Below, in pieces: positions 29,264 to 36,967 of a stretch of 64,000 bases of DNA. The translations under genes and the position numbers were made by a program. The stretch lies in assembly GCF_009193325.2 (NCBI RefSeq), contig NZ_CP059856.1:4774001-4838000 (forward strand), given 5' to 3'. Below the pieces are notes generated by a model, which made no database searches, was not told the DNA's origin, and worked only from the letters and a program-made list of their open reading frames with translations. The stretch is from Bacteroides zhangwenhongii (lineage in GTDB: Bacteria > Bacteroidota > Bacteroidia > Bacteroidales > Bacteroidaceae). Numbering within the stretch: position 1 is the first letter of the stretch; each line of letters opens with the position of its first letter.

Positions 29264-29749
29264 TTAAAAGTAGAATCCGAATCCTACCTTAATGCCGAAA
29301 CGTGAGTTGTCGGAGTCATCAAAACGCCATTTGTAATAAACGGCAGGTTCGATAGTCACTGTCCGGGAAAGGAAATAAGCATATCCGGCTTCAATACCTA
29401 CCCCCCAATCGTTATTATGCTCACCACCTTTCAGACGGATACGTTCCCAGTCAAGACCACCACCGATATAAATGCCTGTAGTATTGAAATAACAACGAAC
29501 TCCGGTACCAAGAGTATACGTATCTTTAGGCTGCGACCAGTCTGCTCCCGCATTGACCATCAGCGCAAAACCATCCGCCAAGAATGTACCGACCTGTGCT
29601 CCCAAGCCAAACTTCGCATCGTCATTCTTGCTATACGAAAAGTCCAATCCTGTGACGGAAGGATTAAGAATCATAGTACCTTTTTCAAATTGAGCCTGTG
29701 CAGTGAACGAGACTGCCAATAGGCAAAAAGCTAAAGCTAATTTCTTCAT
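29264..29749 (-). CDS. Small outer membrane beta-barrel protein
   Basis: 161 aa with a clear Sec signal (MKKLALAFCLLAVSFTAQAQ). The mature part is built of alternating hydrophobic/polar strands with aromatic girdles and ends in KVGFGFYF, a C-terminal aromatic typical of outer membrane barrels; an eight-stranded OmpW/OmpX-like fold is likely. The ATG at 29749 is chosen because it starts the signal; the longer frame to 29851 would overlap the upstream gene. It lies 4 bp after the 76-aa membrane protein gene, third in the leftward cstA operon. Function unknown. Confidence 0.82.
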   Translation of the reverse strand: MKKLALAFCLLAVSFTAQAQFEKGTMILNPSVTGLDFSYSKNDDAKFGLGAQVGTFLADGFALMVNAGADWSQPKDTYTLGTGVRCYFNTTGIYIGGGLDWERIRLKGGEHNNDWGVGIEAGYAYFLSRTVTIEPAVYYKWRFDDSDNSRFGIKVGFGFYF

Positions 29750-29753
29750 AAAC

Positions 29754-29984
29754 TTACTTTTTAAAGTGAATAGATTGTTCGTCTTTTTTGCGGCGTTCAC
29801 GCATTTGCTCCTTTTTACGAAGCACCAGCCAAAGGAGAAAGACAATGACATAAGAACCTGCCACTGTCAGGATTTTCTCAGTCTGGCTGACTTCCGTATT
29901 ACGTGGCAACAAATAAGCCGCAGTTACTGATACATAAATAAGGAATGCTAACGCAACTCCTGTTGATCTCTTTATTTTCTTCAT
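29754..29984 (-). CDS. Small two-helix membrane protein, 76 aa
   Basis: Short protein with two hydrophobic segments (about 9-26 and 37-56) and a highly basic, polar tail (RKKEQMRERRKKDEQ), so both ends are likely cytoplasmic. It overlaps the stop of cstA by 4 bp (ATGA) and is followed 4 bp later by the beta-barrel gene. I do not recognise a named family. Tight coupling suggests a partner or accessory subunit of the CstA transporter; this is inference from position. Confidence 0.75.
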   Translation of the reverse strand: MKKIKRSTGVALAFLIYVSVTAAYLLPRNTEVSQTEKILTVAGSYVIVFLLWLVLRKKEQMRERRKKDEQSIHFKK

Positions 29985-31411
29985 TCTGATAATTTTCTTG
30001 TTTTCTGTTTACCCAGCCAAACATAGAACCATACAGCCGCAATCACTACACACGCTATGCCGACGCTGTAAGAAACCACAGGTGAAAGTCCTAACCCTTC
30101 GGGAGCAATACATATATAAGTAGAGCATACACTTGTCATAAACAGCGCCGGTATCAAAGTGATGATGTAAGGTTTTTTGGACACAGCCAGAAATACCGTT
30201 ATAGCCCACAAAGTGAACACAGCCAATGTCTGGTTAGCCCAAGCAAAATAACGCCATATCATATTAAACCCGTTGGCATCACGCAAACTGTACAGGAGCA
30301 GACCGATAGCTACCACAAACATCGGGATACAAATGTATAAACGGTGACGCATACTTTTTTGTTCCATTCCCAAGAAATCCGCCACAATCAGACGTGCCGA
30401 ACGGAAAGCCGTATCTCCCGACGTAATCGGAGCTGCAATCACTCCCAGAATGGCAAGTATCCCTCCGATTGCTCCCAGCCACTCCTTCGTGATGGCGTCT
30501 ACAATAACGGAAGCATTACTTTCTTCCATCCCATTCTTATGGAAAAAGTAAGTAGCCGCAGCAGCCCAGATAAGAGCAACAATACCTTCAGTAATCATCG
30601 CACCATAGAACACCGGACGTCCATGACGTTCCGAAGTCATACAACGCGCCATCAAAGGACTTTGAGTAGCATGAAAACCGGAAATCGCGCCACAAGCAAT
30701 ACTCACAAACATAATCGGGAAAATAGGGAGTTTGCTTGCTTCGGGATTTGTATTTTGCAAACCATCCCACAACTCCGGCAAAACAGGATGATTGATATAA
30801 AGCATTACTAAAATTCCTACCGCCATAAACAGCAGTGCGACTGCGAACAGAGGATAAATTTTACCGATAATCTTATCTACCGGAAGCAAAGTCGCCAGAA
30901 TATAGTAAGCAAACACAACGACAATCCAAAACGTAGTATCCAAATGTTCCGGTGTAAGTTTCGCCAGCAGTCCGGCAGGACCGGCCACAAAAACCGCACC
31001 GACAAGAATCATCAAAATAACGGTGAATCCTCTCATTACCTGCTTCGTAGTAATCCCTAAATAACGGCCTATGATTTCGGGCAAACTTTCACCACCATTG
31101 CGCAAAGAAAGCATTCCGGCAAAATAATCATGGACAGCACCCGCAAAAATACTCCCCAGCACAATCCACAAATAAGAAGAAGTTCCGAACTTCGCTCCCA
31201 TGATTGCACCGAAAATTGGACCTAGTCCTGCAATATTAAGAAATTGAATCATGAAAATCTTCCAAGTGGGCAATGGAATATAGTCCACTCCATCAGCCTT
31301 AGTAAGTGCCGGTGTTTTACGGTCATCAGGACCAAAGACGCGTTCCATGAGGCGTCCGTACGTAAAATAGCCTACTATCAACGCAAGCAGGCATAGAGTA
31401 AATGTAATCAT
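29981..31411 (-). CDS. cstA: CstA-family carbon starvation transporter
   Basis: Multi-pass inner-membrane protein (476 aa, about 12 hydrophobic segments) with the family signatures QFLNIAGLGPIFGAIMGAKFG (about 56-76) and SGFHATQSPLMARCMTSE (about 245-262). CstA proteins import peptides or pyruvate. It is shorter than E. coli CstA (about 700 aa) but ordinary for the compact form in Bacteroidota. First gene of a three-gene leftward operon; promoter -7 box at 31435. It is divergent from the second GHL10 gene. Confidence 0.92.
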   Translation of the reverse strand: MITFTLCLLALIVGYFTYGRLMERVFGPDDRKTPALTKADGVDYIPLPTWKIFMIQFLNIAGLGPIFGAIMGAKFGTSSYLWIVLGSIFAGAVHDYFAGMLSLRNGGESLPEIIGRYLGITTKQVMRGFTVILMILVGAVFVAGPAGLLAKLTPEHLDTTFWIVVVFAYYILATLLPVDKIIGKIYPLFAVALLFMAVGILVMLYINHPVLPELWDGLQNTNPEASKLPIFPIMFVSIACGAISGFHATQSPLMARCMTSERHGRPVFYGAMITEGIVALIWAAAATYFFHKNGMEESNASVIVDAITKEWLGAIGGILAILGVIAAPITSGDTAFRSARLIVADFLGMEQKSMRHRLYICIPMFVVAIGLLLYSLRDANGFNMIWRYFAWANQTLAVFTLWAITVFLAVSKKPYIITLIPALFMTSVCSTYICIAPEGLGLSPVVSYSVGIACVVIAAVWFYVWLGKQKTRKLSE

Positions 31412-31434
31412 AGTGTGTCGTTTTTTTAACTTGG

Positions 31435-31442
31435 CAAATGTA
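31435..31442 (-). promoter_or_regulatory. -7 box of cstA promoter
   Basis: Minus-strand TACATTTG matches TAnnTTTG. Transcription would begin near 31428, about 17 nt before the ATG. An imperfect -33 (TTTC) lies upstream. Confidence 0.5.
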
Positions 31443-31484
31443 ACATAATCTCATGAAACAGCCCAACAATACCGACACTTTTAC

Positions 31485-31492
31485 TAACTTTG
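31485..31492 (+). promoter_or_regulatory. -7 box of second GHL10 gene
   Basis: TAACTTTG matches TAnnTTTG, about 29 nt before the ATG at 31521. No clear -33 element. Confidence 0.5.
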
Positions 31493-31520
31493 CAGAGATT
31501 TAAAACAAAAAACAAAGGAT

Positions 31521-32972
31521 ATGCGCCTATTTATTTTCATTCTTTCACTTTTGTTTCCTTTCCTCCCGACAAGTGCGCAGCCCAAGCACGAAGTTCGTGC
31601 AGCATGGGTAACGGCTGTATACGGTTTGGACTGGCCTCGCACACGTGCAACGACTCCGCAGACAATCCGCAAACAGAAAGAAGAATTGACAGATATCCTT
31701 GATAAATTGAAAGCGGCTAATTTCAATACTGTTTTATTCCAAACCCGTACACGAGGAGACGTACTATATACCTCAGCAATCGAACCGTTCAATTCAATCC
31801 TGACCGGAAAGACAGGAGGAAATCCCGGCTATGATCCACTGGCTTTCGCCATTGAGGAATGTCATAAGCGGGGAATGGAATGTCATGCGTGGATGGTAAC
31901 CGTTCCGCTGGGGAATAAGAAACATGTTGCTTCGCTCGGAAGTAAGTCCGTCACCAAGCGGATGAAAGAAATCTGCGTCCCTTACAAAAGTGAATATTTC
32001 CTCAATCCGGGACATCCGGCAACGAAAGAGTATTTGATGAAACTGGTACGCGAAGTCGTAAGCGGTTATGATGTGGACGGCGTACATTTCGACTATTTAC
32101 GTTATCCAGAGAATGCACCTTTTTTCCCGGATAAATATGATTTCCGCAAATATGGCAAAGGACGTACGCTCGACCAATGGCGCCGGGATAATATTTCCGA
32201 GATTGTACGTTATATATATAAAGGTGTAAAAGCAATAAAACCTTGGGTAAAAGTAAGTACCAGCCCCGTAGGCAAATATCGGGATACTTCTCGTTATCCT
32301 TCGCGTGGTTGGAATGCTTTCTTTACCGTTTACCAAGATCCGCAAGGATGGATGGGAGAAGGTATTATGGATCAGATTTATCCGATGATGTATTTCCAGG
32401 GAAATAATTTTTATCCTTTTGCCCTCGATTGGCAGGAACAGAGTAACGGACGGCAGGTGATTCCGGGCTTGGGCATTTACTTCCTCCATCCCGATGAAGG
32501 GAAATGGACGCGTGACGAGATAGACCGCCAGATAAACTTCATCCGCAATCATAAGATGGCAGGCGAGGGACATTACCGGGTAAAATATCTTATGGAGAAT
32601 ACACAGGGTATCTATGATGAGTTGGTCGAAAACTTTTATGCTTATCCTGCTTTACAACCTCCCATGCCTTGGCTAGATAATGTTCCGCCTACGGCCCCGT
32701 CCGAATTTACAGTAATCGATATTGACAAATGCTATACGGAATTAAAGTGGCAGGCTGCTACTGACAATGATGCACGCAATAAGCCAATGTATGTCATTTA
32801 TGCATCGAATGATTTTCCGGTAGACATTAATCGGCCGGAAAACATTGTTGCACAAGGTATCCGGGAGACAAGTTATATCTATGCTCCTATCCTACCCTGG
32901 AATACAAAGAAACATTTTGCTGTTACGGCCATTGACCGTTACGGAAATGAAAGTGAAGCGGTGCAAAAGTAA
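31521..32972 (+). CDS. GHL10-family glycoside hydrolase-like secreted protein (second copy)
   Basis: 483 aa with a short signal peptide (MRLFIFILSLLFPFLPTSAQ). GHL10 barrel: HEVRAAWVTAVYGLDW, FNTVLFQTRTRGDVLY, ECHAWMVTVPLG, DGVHFDYLRYPE and MDQIYPMMYFQ. A C-terminal fibronectin-like domain (about 390-483) includes APILPWNTKKHFAVTAIDRYGNES. It shares layout and many motifs with the gene at 24473-25981, so the two are paralogues that flank uvrA and cstA. Substrate unknown. Monocistronic by position; the next feature downstream is the IS256-type element. Confidence 0.88.
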   Translation: MRLFIFILSLLFPFLPTSAQPKHEVRAAWVTAVYGLDWPRTRATTPQTIRKQKEELTDILDKLKAANFNTVLFQTRTRGDVLYTSAIEPFNSILTGKTGGNPGYDPLAFAIEECHKRGMECHAWMVTVPLGNKKHVASLGSKSVTKRMKEICVPYKSEYFLNPGHPATKEYLMKLVREVVSGYDVDGVHFDYLRYPENAPFFPDKYDFRKYGKGRTLDQWRRDNISEIVRYIYKGVKAIKPWVKVSTSPVGKYRDTSRYPSRGWNAFFTVYQDPQGWMGEGIMDQIYPMMYFQGNNFYPFALDWQEQSNGRQVIPGLGIYFLHPDEGKWTRDEIDRQINFIRNHKMAGEGHYRVKYLMENTQGIYDELVENFYAYPALQPPMPWLDNVPPTAPSEFTVIDIDKCYTELKWQAATDNDARNKPMYVIYASNDFPVDINRPENIVAQGIRETSYIYAPILPWNTKKHFAVTAIDRYGNESEAVQK

Positions 32973-33060
32973 AACTAACAGGATTGAGATATGTACTGAA
33001 ATCAAAGAGGAATAACAATTTTATCTTCTTTCTGATTTCTAAAGGCAGTGTCCATAATAT

Positions 33061-34390
33061 TGTGTAAATGTAAACGGGATTCAGTTATAAGTTCTCTTAT
33101 ATCTGGATTCTGTTTTCAAAAATAAGCATAAACTGGTTCATAATCAATCCCCAGTTAGTAATCGGCATTGTCCATTTCTTCTCAATCTCCATCAAGGAAA
33201 GGTATACCATCTTCTTCACTGCGTCATCCGACGGGAATGAAAGCTTTGATTTAGTGTACTTTCTGATTTTTCCATTCAGATTTTCAATGAGATTTGTGGT
33301 ATAGATTATTTTTCTGATTTCCAATGGGAACTGAAAGAAAACAGTCAGATCATCCCAGTTGTTCCTCCATGAAAGAATGGCATAAGGGTACTTCCCTCCC
33401 CATTTCTTTTCCAGATTATCAAGCTCCGCGGCAGCAACTTCCTTGTTTGGCGCATTATAGATATTCTTCATATCTGCCGTGAACTCTTTTTTGTCCTTGT
33501 AAACGACATATTTACATGAGTTTCTTATCTGATGTACAACACAAATCTGAGTTGATGACTGAGGGAATACGGTACGTATAGTGTCCGTAAATCCGTTCAG
33601 GTTATCGGTACAGGTTATCAGTATATCTTGTACCCCACGGGCCTTCCTTTGAGTGAGAACACCATCCAGAAGGCGGAACTCTCTGATTTACCCACCCACA
33701 TGCCAAGAACTTCCTTCAAGCCGTTTTGTTTCAGGCCGACACAGAGATAGACAGTCTTGTTGATAATCTTCCCGTTGTCACGGACCTTGAAGACAATACC
33801 GTCCATCCAAACGATGAGATAGACCGGGTCCAAAGGACGGTTCTGCCATTCTTGAGCAGCCTGGTTTACTTTGTTTGTGATGATGGAGATGGCAGAGGTG
33901 GAGAGTTCTATCTCATAGATCTCGCGCATCTCTTCTTCTATATCGGACACACTCATTCCTTTGGCATATAAGGAGATAACAAGCTTTTCTATGGAAAGCC
34001 CGCGGCTTTCATGCTTGGGGACTACTATGGGTTCAAACTGACCGTTGCGGTCACGAGGGATGGGTATGACAGCCTCGCCGTGCTCGGTCTGGATTTTCTT
34101 GGGGTAACTGCCGTTACGGGAATTACCACTGTTATTGCCGGAAACAGAATGTTTCTCATAACCCAAATGAGCATCCATCTCACCTTCAAGCATCTTCTCC
34201 AGCACTTGGGCGTGGAGCTGCTTTAGGAACTTGCTTACGTCTGCCTCAGTTTTGAAATGGCTGAGGAACTCCTTGGTTAAAACCTCATCAGGCACTACAT
34301 GATTCTCTTTCATAATCTTTTTCATTTTGCAAATCTATTAAATAAAAAAATACGAAACTCGTACTGAATCCCGTATTTTACATTTACACA
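33061..34390 (-). mobile_element. IS256-family insertion sequence (about 1.33 kb)
   Basis: The element is bounded by inverted repeats: left end 33061-33084 (TGTGTAAATGTAAA then CGGGATTCAG) and right end 34362-34390, whose complement reads the same with three extra bases (ATA) between the two blocks. One transposase frame lies inside, on the minus strand. Size and transposase type fit IS256. The flanks (ATAATAT on the left, AAATATT on the right) do not form a perfect 8-9 bp target duplication. The right end sits 7 bp after the stop of the beta-helix gene. Confidence 0.85.
33097..34325 (-). pseudogene. IS256-family transposase, interrupted by a one-base deletion
   Basis: The N-terminal frame (34325 down to 33618) gives 235 aa and ends in an unrelated tail after SSAFWMV. 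The rest of the protein is intact in the next frame ([15 protein letters not shown] onwards, to 33097). Adding one G to the GG run at about 33662-33664 (ATGGTG to ATGGGTG) restores a single frame of about 409 aa. Acidic residues for the DDE site are visible: Asp175 (WMDGIVF), Asp in TCTDNLNGF and Glu in [12 protein letters not shown]. As read, the transposase is inactive; a homopolymer sequencing error or frameshifting are alternatives. Confidence 0.85.
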
Positions 34391-34397
34391 AAATATT

Positions 34398-36734
34398 TTA
34401 TAGTGCCTTTCTAAAAATAACCAGCTCTACCCTTTTAAGTGTATCTATATATCTCAGCGCCTCTTTCATGTCACATAAATTATTGACCGACTTTCCATTT
34501 ATGCTAAGAATGACATCATTCGGAGCTATAAAATCTCTGACCGGACTATCTAAGGCATCTACGGAAATGACATAAACTCCACGTTCTGTATCCATACCCG
34601 TAGCAGAACGTTCCTCCAATGTATTCAGATTCTTAAGCGTTACCCCTTTCCAAAGCATAGTTTTGGTATCCGCATCATTATCCGTCACAAGCGGAACAGG
34701 CATTACAGGACTTTCAGCTAACTGTTTCAGATGGGAAGACAACACTCCGAATTTATTCATAGGGAAATTACGGAATCCTCCTTTGATTATGACTTCAGAA
34801 TCATCTGCTACATTAAAATTACCTTTCATAGCATCCATAAACCTGATTGTAGTTACTATAGAATGAACATCCCCACCAAGTTGGCGAGCCGCAAGATATG
34901 CCAAGCTGTCTGTAAAGATATTATAATCTACCTCTCTCCCCCAGCCATACACTCTTATAGGTTTATACTTGGTCATTACAATATTACGTGAAAAGACATC
35001 TCCGCTATTTTTAAACCACAAATGTGGGTGTAGAGTATTATTGACGATAATATTATTTTCAACAGTCCGATAAAAACCTTCACGCAATTTAATACCACCA
35101 TTCAAACAAAGATTATTGTAGATTTGGTAATTACTGGAGCCATCATCCAAATCTATATCCCATCCCCTATCACAACGTAATCGATTATGGCGGATAATGA
35201 TAGGTTCGACTACATCTGCCAAAATCAATACCGGGTTTTCATCTGTTATCTGCGTCATTACATTATACTTCGGATGCCAAAAACGGTCACGTCCCCAAGA
35301 GTTGATAGTTCCATGATCACCTGTTTCTTTTACAGTATCAAAAATATCATTATGCTCGATAATATGTCCTCCCCATGTGCCTTCACTGATATTAATTCCG
35401 GCACGAGGAGTATCATAAATAGTGTTATGGCTTATCGTTATATTACGACACATGGAAAGCTCCACGCCAGTTATCTGCTTTTCAAACAAACCAATAGTGC
35501 ATATCAGATTATCATAAACCTCACAATAAGCAGGATGATTGTCATTCCGAGGACCTTTTGCATAATCCATTTTATCCAAAGGAACAAACTCACCGTACGT
35601 AAAACTCGGTGAACGAACTCCTTCCACATCCCCTACAAAACAAATTGCACTGGCTCCAATAAAAGTCAGGTAAGAGCCTGTCACTGACGAATAGCGATTA
35701 TATTTATCAAAAAACACACCATTTCCTCCTACGTTATGGATATAGCAATCATGCAGGTTGCATTTCTCCGTTCCCCTGAAAACGACGGCTCCTCCCCGGT
35801 ATATTGTCCAGTCCGAACGAAGCAGAGGCTCGTAATGTTCCATAAATGTCCGTACCGTTTGCGTTAGTTCAATCCCTTCAATGGTTATATTCTTCACAGG
35901 CTTGGATGAAGTTCCCGCAAATTCAATCAAGTTTTTAAGTTGCGGAGTTTCAAACGCCAATTCGGTTATCTTTTCATCAGGTAAAGGATAATAATACAAC
36001 CAACCTTCCTTTCTATCATAGTACCACTCTCCCGGAGCATCTAGTTCTTCAAAGATATTTTCTACCATCCTGTTTTCATGATGGATTCCCATTGGTCTGT
36101 TATTCTGCCAACCACCTTCCAATTGCAACTCTCCCTTTTCATTCTTACCTGTAATACGATAATGAAAATCACCCCAATCATGACTATGCATAGCATGAAG
36201 GTAACCTCCTTCCGGATGCTTCCACTTCTTCACTCGTTCCGGATCTGTTGCCAAAGCAGATGTGCCATTAAAGCGAACTGCATTTTCATCGTAATTAGGG
36301 TAACGTGCCATAGACCTCAAATCTCCGTTTACGATAAGCATATCCATAGCCGGATTCCCTTTCACAGCAGCCCGCATGATACCATTTTTGTATTTTTCCC
36401 ATTTCAGATTCAAGCCAACTCCACTCGATATGACAGCTTTCTCTCCGGGATAATTTTTTATTATTAATTCTTTCGCATCATTACCATCATCAGAGGTCAG
36501 CACCAAAGGCTTATCTAAAATGTATTTCCCTTCCCTTAAATAAATTGTAGTACAATTCTTATCTGTTCGAGCTTTTTCGACAGCTTCATGAATTAAATGG
36601 AAAGGAGCGGTCTTACTGCCATCTCCACCCGATGATGCGTGAGGAGAAACGTAGTATATTGATTGAGCATAAATACTCAAAAATGGTATTGTTGATAGCA
36701 AAAGAAGCACTGTTTTTACCCTTTGTGTTTTCAT
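34398..36734 (-). CDS. Right-handed beta-helix protein with C-terminal PDZ domain (GH141-like)
   Basis: 778 aa with a Sec signal (to about residue 23, IYAQ). An N-terminal module (IYYVSPHASSGGDGSKTAPF... YLREGKY) and a small insert with WYYDRKEGWLYYYP lead into a long parallel beta-helix (about 280-620) with many N-x-I/S-x-N turns. Residues about 697-778 look like a PDZ domain (GVYVISVDALDSP, NDVILSINGKSV). The first part resembles GH141-type beta-helix enzymes (fucosidase or xylanase activity known in that family); this is a resemblance by eye. It closes the PUL but probably has its own promoter (36766) because a terminator precedes it. Catalytic residues were not identified. Confidence 0.78.
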   Translation of the reverse strand: MKTQRVKTVLLLLSTIPFLSIYAQSIYYVSPHASSGGDGSKTAPFHLIHEAVEKARTDKNCTTIYLREGKYILDKPLVLTSDDGNDAKELIIKNYPGEKAVISSGVGLNLKWEKYKNGIMRAAVKGNPAMDMLIVNGDLRSMARYPNYDENAVRFNGTSALATDPERVKKWKHPEGGYLHAMHSHDWGDFHYRITGKNEKGELQLEGGWQNNRPMGIHHENRMVENIFEELDAPGEWYYDRKEGWLYYYPLPDEKITELAFETPQLKNLIEFAGTSSKPVKNITIEGIELTQTVRTFMEHYEPLLRSDWTIYRGGAVVFRGTEKCNLHDCYIHNVGGNGVFFDKYNRYSSVTGSYLTFIGASAICFVGDVEGVRSPSFTYGEFVPLDKMDYAKGPRNDNHPAYCEVYDNLICTIGLFEKQITGVELSMCRNITISHNTIYDTPRAGINISEGTWGGHIIEHNDIFDTVKETGDHGTINSWGRDRFWHPKYNVMTQITDENPVLILADVVEPIIIRHNRLRCDRGWDIDLDDGSSNYQIYNNLCLNGGIKLREGFYRTVENNIIVNNTLHPHLWFKNSGDVFSRNIVMTKYKPIRVYGWGREVDYNIFTDSLAYLAARQLGGDVHSIVTTIRFMDAMKGNFNVADDSEVIIKGGFRNFPMNKFGVLSSHLKQLAESPVMPVPLVTDNDADTKTMLWKGVTLKNLNTLEERSATGMDTERGVYVISVDALDSPVRDFIAPNDVILSINGKSVNNLCDMKEALRYIDTLKRVELVIFRKAL

Positions 36735-36765
36735 ATGATATGATAATTTTGGCTATATGCATAAG

Positions 36766-36773
36766 CAAAGATA
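36766..36773 (-). promoter_or_regulatory. -7 box of beta-helix gene
   Basis: Minus-strand TATCTTTG (plus CAAAGATA) matches TAnnTTTG; start of transcription near 36760, about 25 nt before the ATG. A CAAA (-33 TTTG) lies 23 nt further, slightly beyond the ideal spacing. Confidence 0.5.
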
Positions 36774-36836
36774 GCTTAAATGAAATACTTAATTAACAAA
36801 AAATGAAATTTTAATAACTTTACGTATCATAAAAGA

Positions 36837-36880
36837 AATGGTATGGGTTTTATATCAAAAATAATCAATCCCATACCATT
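36837..36880 (-). terminator. Terminator after the lyase gene of the PUL operon
   Basis: Arms AATGGTATGGG (36837-36847) and CCCATACCATT (36870-36880) form a perfect 11-bp stem with a 22-nt loop. Read on the minus strand it is followed by TCTTTTATG. It lies 88 bp after the lyase stop (36968) and before the beta-helix gene. Confidence 0.72.
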
Positions 36881-36967
36881 CCAGTTACCTGAAAAAAGAG
36901 TCAATTCATAAATTTACCTCTATATCAAGCTTTTCACCTATGATACAACTATCAAAATAAAGAAAAT

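Noticed and set aside
33040..34400. Target-site duplication around the IS256 element
   Set aside because: Flanking 8-9-mers are both AT-rich but do not match; only chance similarity.
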